From Arachis hypogaea (Eukaryota > Streptophyta > Magnoliopsida > Fabales > Fabaceae): a DNA stretch of 64,000 bases. The notes under the pieces were generated by a model. The model made no database searches. It was not told the origin of the DNA and worked only from the letters and a program-made list of their open reading frames with translations. Shown here piece by piece: positions 1 to 10,293 of this stretch (its first letter is position 1; each line of letters starts with the position of its first letter). A program made the position numbers and the translations under genes. Location of the stretch: contig NW_027255452.1 of NCBI RefSeq assembly GCF_003086295.3, positions 682,001 to 746,000 on the forward strand, in the 5' to 3' direction.

Positions 1-285
1 TAGGATTTTTTAGGATTTTTAGGGTTTTCTAGGATTTTCTAGGGTTTTCTAGAGTTTTCTAAGGTTTTTAGGCTTTTCTAGGATTTTCTAGGGTTTTCTA
101 GGATTTTTTAGTGTTTTTAGGATTTTTAGGATTTTCTAGGGGTTTTTAGCGTTTTCTAAGGTTTTTAGGGTTTTCAAGGGTTTTTAGGGTTTTCCATGAT
201 TTTTTAGGGTTTTCTAGGGATTTTAGGGTTTTCTAGGGATTTTAGGATTTTCTAGGGTTTTTAGAATTTTCTAGGTTTTTTAGGG
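1..285 (+). repeat. HOR unit 0: 3' end of a unit leading into an A unit
   Basis: Holds the closing markers of a unit in order: CTAGAGTTTTCTAAGG near 50, TAGTGTTTTTAGG near 110, TAGCG near 148 and CCATGA near 194. After CCATGA there is no GGCATTTT word; two GGGATTTTAGG words follow instead. This lead-in is the one seen before A and C units. The stretch is nearly the same as about 4165-4409. Confidence 0.85.
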
Positions 286-938
286 TTTTATATGGTTTTG
301 TAGGGTTTCTTAGGTTTTCTTAGGTTTTCTACGGTTTTCTAGGTTTTTTAGGAATTTCCAGGGTTTTCTAGGATTCTTTAGAGTTTTCAAGGTTTTCTAG
401 AGTTTTCTAGGGTTTTTTAGGATTTTCTAGGGTTTTTAGAGTTTTCTAGAATTCTCTAGGGTTTTCTTGGATTTTCTTGGGTTTTCTAAGTTTTTTAGGG
501 TTTTTAGGATTTTTGGATTTTTTTTAGTTTTCTAGGATTTTCTAGGGTTTTTTTAGGGATTTCTAGGGTTTTTATGATATTCTAGGACTTTTAAGGGTTT
601 TCTAGGTTTTTTGGATTTCTTTTAGAGTTTTCTAGGGTTTTCTAGGATTTTCTATGGTTTTTTAGGGTTTTCTAAGATTTTCTAGGGTTTTCTAGGGTTT
701 TAGGATTTTCTATGGTTTTCTATGGTTTTTAGGGATTTCTTGGGTTTTTCAGGGTTTTTTTTATGGTTTTTTTGTTTTCCAGGTCTTTTTGGGTTTTATA
801 TGGTTTTATTGGATTTTCTAGGCTTTTCTAGGGTTTTTTAGGGTTTTCCATGATTTTTTAGGGTTTTTAGGCATTTTAGGATTTTCTAGGGATTTTAGGG
901 TTTTCTAGGGTTTTTAGAATTTTCTAGGTTTTTTAGGG
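286..938 (+). repeat. HOR unit 1: shortened A unit (653 bp)
   Basis: Starts at the anchor ATATGG-GTAGGG at 286 and carries the EcoRI word at 449-454, GATATTC near 575, a doubled CTATGG near 710-725, and CCAGGTCTTTTTGGG near 780. Right after the second ATATGG word it jumps to CCATGA (848), which normally comes about 900 bp later. About 1.1 kb of the normal unit is therefore missing. The junction recurs elsewhere, see the findings. Confidence 0.85.
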
Positions 939-2680
939 TTTTATATGGTTTTGTAGGGTTTCTTAGGATTTTCTTAGGTTTTCTACGGTTTTCTAGGTTT
1001 TTTAGGAATTTCCAAGGTTTTCTAGGATTCTTTAGAGTTTTCAAGGTTTTCTAGAGTTTTCTAGCGTTTTTTAGGATTTTCTAGGTTTTTAGAGTTTTCT
1101 AGAATTCTCTAGGGTTTTCTTGGATTTTCTTGGGTTTTCTAAGTTTTTTAGGGTTTTTAGGATTTTTAGGATTTTTTTTAGTTTTCTAGGATTTTCTAGG
1201 GTTTTTTAGGGATTTCTAGGGTTTTTATGATATTCTAGGACTTTTAAGGGTTTTCTAGGTTTTTTGGATTTCTTTTAGAGTTTTCTAGGGTTTTCTAGGA
1301 TTTTCTAGGGTTTTTTAGGGTTTTCTAAGATTTTCTAGGGTTTTCTAGGGTTTTAGGATTTTCTATGGTTTTCTAGGGTTTTTAGGGATTTCTTGGGTTT
1401 TTCAGGGTTTTTTTTAGGTTTTTTTTTTGTTTTCCAGGTTGTTTTGGGTTTTATATGGTTTTATTGGATTTTCTAGGCTTTTGTAGGGTTTTTTAGGGTT
1501 TTCTAGGGTTTTTATCGTTTTCTAGGATTTCCTATGGATTTCTAGGGTTTTTAGGGATTTCTTGGGTATTTAGGGTTTTCTAGGGTGTTCTAGGGTTTTT
1601 AGGGTTTTTGGGTTTTCTAGGGTTTTTTATGGTTTTCTAGGGTTTATTAGGGTTTTCTAAGGTTTTTAGGGTTATCTAGGATTTTTAGGGTTTTTTAGGG
1701 TTTTCAACGGTTTTTAGGGTTTTCTAGAATTTTTAGGGTTTTTAGGGTTTTTTATGTTTTCTAGGGTTTTTAGGGTTTTCTAGAATTTTTTAGGGTTTTT
1801 AGGATTTTTTTTGGTTATCTAGTGTTATCTAGGGTTTTCTTGGATTTTTTAGGGTTTTTAGGGTTTTTCTTGGGTTTTTTAGAATTTTCTAGGGTTTTCT
1901 AGGGTTTTCTAGAATTTTCTAGGATTTTTAGGGTTTTCTAGCGTTTTTTAGGGTTTTCTAGGGTTTTTTGGGTTTTTTGGGTTGTCTAGGGTTATCTAGG
2001 CTTTTTAGGATTTTTTAGGGTTTTTTAGTGTTTTTAGGGTTTTCTTGGGTTTTTTAGAATTTTCTAAGGTTTTCTAGGATTTTCTAGGGTTTTTAGGGTT
2101 TTCTAGGATTTTTAGGGATTTCTACAGTTTTCTAGTGTTTTTAGGTTTTTCTAGGGTTTTCTAAGGTTTTTAGGATTTTCAAGGGTTTTTAGGGTTTTCT
2201 ACGATTTTTTAGGGTTTTTAGGGATTTTAGGGTTTTCTAGGGTTTTTAGGGTTTTCTTGGATTTTTTATGATTTTCTAGGATTTTCTAGGATTTTTTAGG
2301 GTTTTTTAGGGTTTTCTAGGATTTTCTAGGATTTTTTAGGATTTTTAGGGTTTTCTAGGATTTTTTAGGGTTTTCTAGGGTTTTCTGGAATTTTCTAGGA
2401 TTTTTTAGGATTTTTAGGGTTTTCTAGTATTTTCTAGGGTTTTCTAGAGTTTTCTAAGGTTTTTAGGCTTTTCTAGGATTTTCTAGGGTTTTCTAGGGTT
2501 TTTTAGTGTTTTTAGGATTTTTAGGATTTTTCTAGGGTTTTTTAGCGTTTTCTAAGGTTTTTAGGGTTTTCAAGGGTTTTTATGGTTTTCCATGATTTTT
2601 TAGGGTTTTTAGGCATTTTAGGGTTTTCTAGGGATTTTAGGGTTTTCTAGTGTTTTTAGAATTTTCTAGGTTTTTTAGGG
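939..2680 (+). repeat. HOR unit 2: D unit, full length (1742 bp)
   Basis: Complete marker series with EcoRI at 1102-1107. D-type diagnostics are CCAGGTTGTTTTGGG near 1430, GGGTTTATTAGGG near 1645 in place of GGATTTATTAGG, TCTAGCGTTTTTTAGGG near 1930, and TAGTGTTTTTAGG near 2125 in place of TAGTGCTTTTTGGG. It ends with CTGGAATTTTC and CTAGTATTTTC near 2385-2430, a terminal variant also seen at the ends of units 17, 18 and 20. Confidence 0.88.
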
Positions 2681-4409
2681 TTTTATATGGTTTTGTAGGG
2701 TTTCTTAGGGTTTTCTTAGGTTTTCTACGGTTTTCTAGGTTTTTTAGGAATTTCCAGGGTTTTCTAGGATTCTTTAGAGTTTTCAAGGTTTTCTAGAGTT
2801 TTCTAGGGTTTTTTAGGATTTTCTAGGGTTTTTAGAGTTTTCTAGAATTCTCTAGGGTTTTCTTGGATTTTCTTGGGTTTTCTAAGTTTTTTAGGGTTTT
2901 TAGGATTTTTAGGATTTTTTTTAGTTTTCTAGGATTTTCTAGGGTTTTTTAGGGATTTCTAGGGTTTTTATGATATTCTAGGACTTTTAAGGGTTTTCTA
3001 GGTTTTTTGGATTTCTTTTAGAGTTTTCTAGGGTTTTCTAGGATTTTCTAGGGTTTTTTAGGGTTTTCTAAGATTTTCTAGGGTTTTAGGATTTTGTATG
3101 GTTTTCTAGGGTTTTTAGGGATTTCTTGTGTTTTTCAGGGTTTTTTTTAGGTTTTTTTGTTTTCCAGGTTTTTTGGGTTTTATATGGTTTTATTGGATTT
3201 TCTAGGCTTTTGTAGGGTTTTTTAGGGTTTTCTAGGGTTTTTATCGTTTTCTAGGATTTCCTATGGATTTCTAGGGTTTTTAGGGATTTCTTGGGTATTT
3301 AGGGTTTTCTAGGGTGTTCTAGGGTTTTTAGGGTTTTTGGGTTTTCTAGGGTTTTTTATGGTTTTCTAGGATTTATTAGGGTTTTCTAAGGTTTTTAGGG
3401 TTATCTAGGATTTTTAGGGTTTTTTAGGGTTTTCAACGGTTTTTAGGGTTTTCTAGGATTTTTTAGGGTTTTTTATGTTTTCTAGGGTTTTTAGGGTTTT
3501 CTAGAATTTTTTAGGGTTTTTAGGATTTTTTTGGTTATCTAGTGTTATCTAGGGTTTTCTTGGATTTTTTAGGGTTTTTAGGGTTTTCTTGGGTTTTTTA
3601 GAATTTTCTAGGGTTTTCTAGGGTTTCTAGGGTTTTTAGGGTTTTCTAGGATTTTTAGGGTTTTCTAGGGTTTTTTAGGGTTTTCTAGGGTTTTTTGGGT
3701 TTTTTGGGTTGTCTAGGGTTATCTAGGCTTTTCTAGGATTTTTTAGGGTTTTTTTTGGTGTTTTTAGGGTTTTCTTGGGTTTTTTAGAATTTCCTAAGGT
3801 TTTCTAGGATTTTCTAGGGTTTTTAGGGTTTTCTAGGATTTTTAGGGATTTCTACAGTTTTCTAGTGCTTTTTGGGTTTTTCTAAGGTTTTCTAAGGTTT
3901 TTAGCGTTTTCAAGGGTTTTTAGGGTTTTCTACGATTTTTTAGGGTTTTTAGGGATTTTAGGGTTTTCTAGGGTTTTTAGGGTTTTCTTGGATTTTTTAT
4001 GATTTTCTAGGATTTTCTAGGATTTTTTAGGGTTTTCTAGGGTTTTCTAGGATTTTCTAGGATTTTTTAGGATTTTTAGGGTTTTCTAGGATTTTTTAGG
4101 GTTTTCTAGGGTTTTCTAGGATTTTCTAGGATTTTTTAGGATTTTTAGGGTTTTCTAGGATTTTCTAGGGTTTTCTAGAGTTTTCTAAGGTTTTTAGGCT
4201 TTTCTAGGATTTTCTAGGGTTTTCTAGGATTTTTAGTGTTTTTAGGATTTTTAGGATTTTCTAGGGTTTTTAGCGTTTTCTAAGGTTTTTAGGGTTTTCA
4301 AGGGTTTTTAGGGTTTTCCATGATTTTTTAGGGTTTTCTAGGGATTTTAGGGTTTTCTAGGGATTTTAGGATTTTCTAGGGTTTTTAGAATTTTCTAGGT
4401 TTTTTAGGG
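2681..4409 (+). repeat. HOR unit 3: B unit, reference copy (1729 bp)
   Basis: This is the cleanest B copy and serves as reference. Markers: anchor 2681, CTACGG 2725-2730, EcoRI 2845-2850, GATATTC about 2972, CTTGTG about 3125, second ATATGG about 3183, TATCG 3242-3246, CAACGG 3434-3439, GTTATCTAGTG about 3533, GTTGTCTAGGG about 3709, CTACAG about 3852, TAGTGC about 3863, TAGCG 3902-3906, CTACGA about 3930, TTATGATTTTC about 3988, CTAGAG 4175-4180, CCATG 4318-4322. The lead-in at its end is of the A/C type. Confidence 0.9.
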
Positions 4410-5908
4410 TTTTATATGGTTTTGTAGGGTTTCTTAGGTTTTCTTAGGTTTTCTACGGTTTTCTAGGTTTTTTAGGAATTTCCAGGGTTTTCTAGGATTC
4501 TTTAGAGTTTTCAAGGTTTTCTAGAGTTTTCTAGGGTTTTTAGGATTTTCTAGGGTTTTTAGAGTTTTCTAGAATTCTCTAGGGTTTTCTTGGATTTTCT
4601 TGGGTTTTCTAAGTTTTTTAGGGTTTTTAGGATTTTTGGATTTTTTTTAGTTTTCTAGGATTTTCTAGGGTTTTTTTAGGGATTTCTAGGGTTTTTATGA
4701 TATTCTAGGACTTTTAAGGGTTTTCTAGGTTTTTTGGATTTCTTTTAGAGTTTTCTAGGGTTTTCTAGGATTTTCTATGGTTTTTTAGGGTTTTCTAAGA
4801 TTTTCTAGGGTTTTCTAGGGTTTTAGGATTTTCTATGGTTTTCTATGGTTTTTAGGGATTTCTTGGGTTTTTCAGGGTTTTTTTTAGGTTTTTTTGTTTT
4901 CCAGTTCTTTTTGGGTTTTATATGGTTTTATTGGATTTTCTAGGCTTTTCTAGGGTTTTTTATTTTTAGGGTTTTTATTTTTAGGTTTTTGGATTTTAGG
5001 TTTTTAGGGTTTTTTTTTAGGTTTTTAGGGTTTTGGTTTTTAGGTTTTTTTTTTTTTTTTTTTTTTAGGTTTTTAGGTTTTCTAGGTTTTTAGGTTTTAG
5101 GTTTTTGGTTTTTGGTTTTTTTTTTTTTTTTTTTTTTTAGGGTTTTTTTTTTTTTTTTTTTTTAGGTTTTTTTTTTTTTTTTTTTTTTTTATTTTTTAGG
5201 GTTTTTGGATTTTTAGGGTTTTTAGGTTTTCTTGGTTTTTAGATTTTTTAGGGTTTTTAGGTTTTCTAGTTTTCTGGATTTTAGGTTTTTTTTTTTAGGG
5301 TTTTTAGGGTTTTTTTTTTTTTTTTAGGTTTCTAGTTTTTTAGGATTTTTAGGGTTTTTTGGTTTTTAGGGTTTTTTGGGTTTTTTAGAATTTTCTAGGT
5401 TTTCTAGGTTTTCTAGGGTTTTTAGGGTTTTTAGGTTTTTAGGATTTTTTTTTCTAGTGTTTTTTTTTTTGGTTTTTTTTTTTTTAGGTTTTTTTTTTTA
5501 TTTTTTTTTTTTTTTTTTTGTTTTTAGGTTTTTTTTTTTTATGTTTTCTAGGATTTCTAGTTTTTTGGTTTTTTAGGGTTTTCTAGGATTTTTTAGGGTT
5601 TTCTAGGATTTTAGGTTTTTAGGGTTTTCTAGGGTTTTCTTAGGTTTTTAGGTTTTTAGGTTTTCTAGTTTTTTTTTTTTGGTTTTCTATTTTTAGGCTT
5701 TTCTAGGATTTTCTAGGGTTTTCTAGTTTTTTAGTGTTTTTAGGATTTTTTAGGATTTTCTAGGGTTTTTAGCGTTTTCTAAGGTTTTTAGGGTTTTCAA
5801 GGGTTTTTATGGTTTTTCCATGATTTTTTAGGGTTTTTAGGCATTTTAGGGTTTTCTAGGGATTTTAGGGTTTTCTAGTGTTTTTAGAATTTTCTAGGTT
5901 TTTTAGGG
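4410..5908 (+). repeat. HOR unit 4: A 5' half, poly-T tract, B-type lead-in (1499 bp)
   Basis: From 4410 to about 4950 the sequence matches unit 1 (same TTTTTGGATTTT word, doubled CTATGG, CCAGTTCTTTTTGGG; EcoRI at 4572-4577). Where unit 1 jumps to CCATGA, this copy enters a poly-T tract. Markers resume near 5690 with GGCTTTTC, TAGCG and CCATGATTTTTTAGG, then GGCATTTT, the lead-in for a B or D unit. Confidence 0.75.
4955..5690 (+). repeat. Poly-T-rich degenerate tract
   Basis: Monomer structure dissolves into T runs separated by single AGG or GGG words. The longest uninterrupted runs are 22 T at 5045-5066, 23 T at 5116-5138, 21 T at 5143-5163 and 24 T at 5167-5190. None of the unit marker words are present, and the tract is the place where the second half of a unit would be expected. 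It may be real homopolymer expansion or a collapsed or low-quality assembly stretch; the sequence alone cannot tell. Confidence 0.85.
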
Positions 5909-7586
5909 TTTTATATGGTTTTGTAGGGTTTCTTAGGGTTTTCTTAGGTTTTCTACGGTTTTCTAGGTTTTTTAGGAATTTCCAGGGTTTTCTAGGATTC
6001 TTTAGAGTTTTCAAGGTTTTCTAGAGTTTTCTAGCGTTTTTAGGATTTTCTAGGTTTTTAGAGTTTTCTAGAATTCTCTAGGGTTTTCTTGGATTTTCTT
6101 GGGTTTTCTAAGTTTTTTAGGGTTTTTAGGATTTTTAGGATTTTTTTTAGTTTTCTAGGATTTTCTAGGGTTTTTTTAGGGATTTCTAGGGTTTTTATGA
6201 TATTCTAGGACTTTAAGGGTTTTCTAGGTTTTTTGGATTTCTTTTAGAGTTTTCTAGGGTTTTCTAGATTTTCTAGGGTTTTTTAGGGTTTTCTAAGATT
6301 TTCTAGGGTTTTAGGATTTTGTATGGTTTTCTAGGTTTTTAGGGATTTCTTGTGTTTTTCAGGGTTTTTTTTAGGTTTTTTTGTTTTCCAGGTTTTTTTG
6401 GGTTTATATGGTTTTATTGGATTTTCTAGGCTTTTTTAGGGTTTTTTAGGTTTTCTAGGGTTTTTATCGTTTTTAGGATTTCCTATGGATTTCTAGGGTT
6501 TTTAGGGATTTTTGGGTATTTAGGGTTTTAGGGTGTTCTAGGGTTTTTAGGGTTTTTGGTTTTTCTAGGGTTTTTATGGTTTTCTAGGATTTATTAGGGT
6601 TTTCTAAGGTTTTTTAGGGTTATCTAGGATTTTAGGGTTTTTTAGGGTTTTCAACGGTTTTTTAGGTTTTTTAGGATTTTTAGGTTTTCTAGATTTTTTA
6701 GGTTTTCTAGGATTTTTGGTTTCTAGTGTTATCTAGGGTTTTTCTTGGATTTTTTAGGGTTTTTAGGTTTTCTTGGGTTTTTTAGAATTTTCTAGGGTTT
6801 CTAGGGTTTCTAGGGTTTTAGGGTTTTCTAGGATTTTTTAGGGTTTTTAGGGTTTTTTAGGGTTTTTTAGGTTTTTTGGGTTTTTGGGCTGTCTAGGGTT
6901 TATTAGGTTTTCTAGGATTTTTAGGGTTTTTTTTGGTTTTTTAGGGTTTTTTGGGTTTTTTAGATTTCCTAGGTTTTTAGGGATTTTTGGGGTTTTTAGG
7001 GGTTTCTATGATTTTAGGGTTTCTAAGTTTTCTAGTGCTTTTTGGGTTTTTCTAAGGTTTTCTAGGTTTTTAGGTTTTCAAGGGTTTTTTAGGGTTTTCT
7101 AGATTTTTTAGGGTTTTTTAGGGATTTTTTAGGGTTTTTCTAGGGTTTTTTAGGGTTTTCTTGGATTTTTATGATTTTCTAGATTTTCTTGATTTTTTGG
7201 GTTTTTAAGGATTTTTTAGGGTTTTTAGGTTTTCTAGGGTTTTCTAGGGTTTTTTTTTTAGGATTTTTAGGGTTTTCTAGGATTTTTTTTTAGGGTTTTT
7301 AGGTTTTTAGGCTTTTCTAGGATTTTCTAGGGTTTTAGGATTTTTTTAGGTTTTTAGGGTTTTCTAGGATTTTAGGTTTTTTGGTTTTAGGGTTTTCTAG
7401 GTTTTTAGGTTTTCTAGGATTTTTAGGGTTTTCTAGGATTTTTTTGTTTTTTTTAGGATTTTTTAGATTTTCTAAGGTTTTTAGGTTTTCTAGGTTTTTT
7501 AGGGTTTTCTACGTTTTTTAGGATTTTTAGGATTTTAGGTTTCTTAAGGTTTTTAGGTTTTTTGTGGGTTTTCTAGAATTTTCTAG
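5909..7586 (+). repeat. HOR unit 5: B unit, decaying towards its 3' end (about 1678 bp)
   Basis: Starts sharp (EcoRI 6071-6076, GATATTC near 6200, CTTGTG near 6345). From about 6400 marker words lose single bases, for example GGGTTTATATGG and TTTTTATCGTTTTTAGG. B identity is shown by CTTGTG and by TAGTGCTTTTTGGG near 7030. The end is placed only roughly because the next anchor is lost. Confidence 0.65.
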
Positions 7587-8323
7587 GTTTTTTTTTTTTA
7601 GGTTTCTAGTTTTTAGGTTTTTAGGTTTTGGGTTTTTAGTTTTTTTAGGTTTTCTAGGTTTTTCTAGGTTTTTTAGGATTTTTAGGGTTTTCTAGATTCT
7701 TTTAGATTTTAGGTTTTCTAGAGTTTTTTAGGGTTTTTTAGGTTTTCTAGGGTTTTTAGGTTTTCTAGATTCTCTAGGTTTTTTGGATTTTCTTGGGTTT
7801 TTAACTTTTTTTAGGGTTTTTAGCGATTTTTGGGTTTTTTTTAGGTTTTTCTATGGATTTTCTAGGCTCGGTGTTTTGGGTTTTAGCCGGATTTTTTAGG
7901 GTTTTTATGATTTAGGTTTCTAGGACTTTTAAGAGGTTTTCTAGGGTTTTTAGGATTTCTTTTGAGGTTTTCTAGGGTTTTCTAAGATTATCTAGGGTTT
8001 CTATTTCTAGGGTTTCTAAGATTTTCTAGGGTTTTTCTAGGGTTTCTAGGATTTTCTAGTTTTTAGAGTTTTCTATGGGTTTTTAGGGATTTCTTTGGCG
8101 TTTTTCAGGTTTTTAGGTTTTTAGGTTTTTAGATTTTCTAGGTTTTTTTTTGGTTTTATTATGGTTTTAGATTTTGGATTTTTCTAGAGTTTTTCTAGGT
8201 TTTTTAGGGGTTTTTATGGATTTTTAGGGTTTTTAGTCATTTAAGGATTTTCTATAGGGATTTCTAGGGTTTTCTTAGGGATTTTTTTAGAGTTTTTCTA
8301 GGGTTTTTTAGGGTTTCTATATG
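7587..8323 (+). repeat. HOR unit 6: eroded shortened A unit (about 737 bp)
   Basis: Start is approximate (eroded AGAATTTTCTAGG word near 7574). GATTTAGGTTTCTAGGACTTTTAAG near 7910 corresponds to the GATATTC marker. After a remnant TTTTATTATGG near 8155 the sequence passes to TTATGGATTTTTAGGG and AGTCATTT near 8210-8240, matching the CCATGA and GGCATTTT words. This is the same short-unit layout as unit 1. A CpG-containing insertion at about 7866-7890 is described separately. Confidence 0.5.
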
Positions 8324-9822
8324 GTTTTGTAGGGTTTGTTTTCTATAGGATTTTCTAGGGTTTCTACGGTTTTTAGGTTTTTTTAGGGATTTTCCTAGGG
8401 TTTTCTAGGGATTTCTTTAGAGGTTTTTCAAGGTTTTCTAGTTTAGGTTTTCTAGGTTTTTTTAGGTTTTCTAGTTTTAGGAGTTTTTTTTATTTTTATA
8501 GGGGATTTTTAGGGTTTTTATTTTTGGTTTTTTTCTAGTTTCTAGGGTTTTTAGGGATTTCTAGGGGTTTTTGTTTTAGATTTTAGGGTTTTCTAGGTTT
8601 TTTTTTCTTGATTTTTAGTTTTCTAGGATTTTCTATGGTTTTTAGGGTTTCTAGGGTTTAGGTTTTTATGTTTCTAGGGTTTTTAGGATTTCTTGGTTTT
8701 CAGGGTTTTTTTTAGGTTTTTTGGTTTTTTGGTTTTAGGTTTTCTAGGTTTTTAGGGTTTTTTAGGGTTTTCTAGGGTTTTAGTTTTCTAGGATCTATGG
8801 TTTCTAGGTTTTATTTTTGGTTTTAGGGTTTTCTAGGGTTCTAGGGTTTTCTAGGGTTTTTTTTCTAGGGTTTTTAAGGTTTTCTAGGGTTTTTAGGGTT
8901 TTCTAAGGTTTTATCTAGGATTTTAGGGTTTTTAGGGTTTTCAGAATTTTTAGGGTTTTTTAGGTTTTTTTTAGGATTGTTTTCTAGGTTTTTTAGGGTT
9001 TTCTAGATTTTTTAGGGTTTTAGGATTTTTTTTGGTTATTAGTGTTATCTAGGGTTTTTCTTGGATTTTTAGGGTTTTTAGGGTTTTTTTGGGTTTTTTA
9101 GAATTTTTAGGGTTTTTAGGGTTTTTAGGTTTTCTAGGATTTTTAGGGTTTTCTAGGGTTTTTTAGGGTTTTCTTAGGGTTTTTGGGTTTTTTGGGTTGT
9201 TAGGTTTCTAGGTTTTTTAGGATTTTTTAGGGTTTTTTAGTTTTTTAGGGTTTTCTTGGGTTTTTTAGAATTTTTAAGGTTTTCTAGGTTTCTAGGTTTT
9301 TAGGGTTTTCTAGGTTTTTAGGGATTTCTACAGTTTTCTAGTGTTTTTAGGTTTTTCTAGGGTTTTAGGTTTTTAGGGTTTTTAGGTTTCTACGATTTTT
9401 TAGGGTTTTTAGGGTTTTAGGTTTTCTAGGTTTTTAGGGTTTTCTTGGATTTTTTTTTTTTTAGATTTTTAGGATTTAGGGTTTTTTAGTTTCTAGGATT
9501 TTTTAGGTTTTTTAGGATTTTAGGTTTTCTAGATTTTTAGGTTTTCTAGGGTTTCTGGTTTTTCTAGGATTTTTTTAGGTTTTTAGGGAGATTTTCTAGG
9601 TTTTTTAGGGTTTTTAAGTTTTAGGTTTTTAGGATTTCTAGGGTTTTCTAGGGTTTTTTAGTGTTTTTTAGTTTTAGGTTTTTTAGGGTTTTTTGGTTTT
9701 TGGTTTTTAGGTTTTCAAGGGTTTTTAGGTTTTCCATGATTTTTTAGGGTTTTTAGGCATTTTAGGTTTTCTAGGGATTTTAGGGTTTTCTAGGGTTTTT
9801 AGAATTTTCTAGGTTTTTTAGG
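8324..9822 (+). repeat. HOR unit 7: D-like unit, eroded (1499 bp)
   Basis: Begins with the anchor in the form TCTATATGGTTTTGTAGGG. TAGTGTTTTTAGGTTTTTC near 9340 places it with D, as does its position directly after a short A unit. Most first-half markers (EcoRI, TATCG, CAACGG) are lost or altered; CTACAG near 9330, CTACGA near 9390, CCATGA near 9733 and GGCATTTT near 9757 remain. Confidence 0.5.
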
Positions 9823-10293
9823 TTTTATATGGTTTGTAGGGTTCTTAGGTTTTCTTAGGTTTTCTACGGTTTCTAGGTTTTTAGAATTTCCAGGGTTTCT
9901 AGGATTCTTTAGAGTTTTCAAGGTTTTCTAGAGTTTTCTAGGGTTTTTTAGGATTTTCTAGGTTTTTAGAGTTTCTAGATTCTCTAGGGTTTTTTGGATT
10001 TTCTTGGTTTTCTAAGTTTTTAGGGTTTTTAGGATTTTAGGATTTTTTTTTTTTTTTTTAGTTTTTTAGGATTTATTTTCTAGGTTTGGTTTTTAGGGAT
10101 TTCTAGGGGTTTTTATGATATTCTAAGGATTTTAGGGGTTGTTCTAGGTTTTTTAGGATTTCTTTTAGGGTTTTCTAGGTTTTCTAAAGATTTTTCTAGG
10201 GTTTTGGGTTTTCCATGATTTTTTAGGGTTTTTAGCATTTTAGATTTCTAGGATTTTAGGGTTTCTAGGGTTTTGATTTTCTATTTTTTAGGG
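9823..10293 (+). repeat. HOR unit 8: very short A-like unit (471 bp)
   Basis: Anchor, CTACGG, a truncated EcoRI word (CTAGATTCTCTAGG, one A lost) and GATATTC near 10117 are present. After TCTAAAGATTTTTCTAGGG near 10190 it passes to CCATGA near 10211. This is the short-unit layout with an additional loss of about 180 bp relative to unit 1. Confidence 0.6.

Noticed and set aside
286..305. TATATGG words as TATA-box promoters
   Set aside because: They are variant monomers recurring at fixed places in every unit, with no gene downstream.
444..456. TCTAGA and CTAG palindromes as protein-binding operators
   Set aside because: CTAG is part of the common monomer and TCTAGA arises wherever the next base is A; frequency follows the monomer and gives no sign of a specific site.
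5376..5576. Open reading frame of 66 codons on the + strand
   Set aside because: It lies inside the poly-T tract and consists almost only of F, R, S, V, L and G from the repeat. No signal, domain or start context supports a gene.
6884..7102. Open reading frame of 72 codons on the + strand
   Set aside because: It exists because eroded 9-bp monomers keep one frame for a while. The peptide is a translation of TTTTCTAGG/TTTTTAGGG repeats, and the frame is broken in all sister units.
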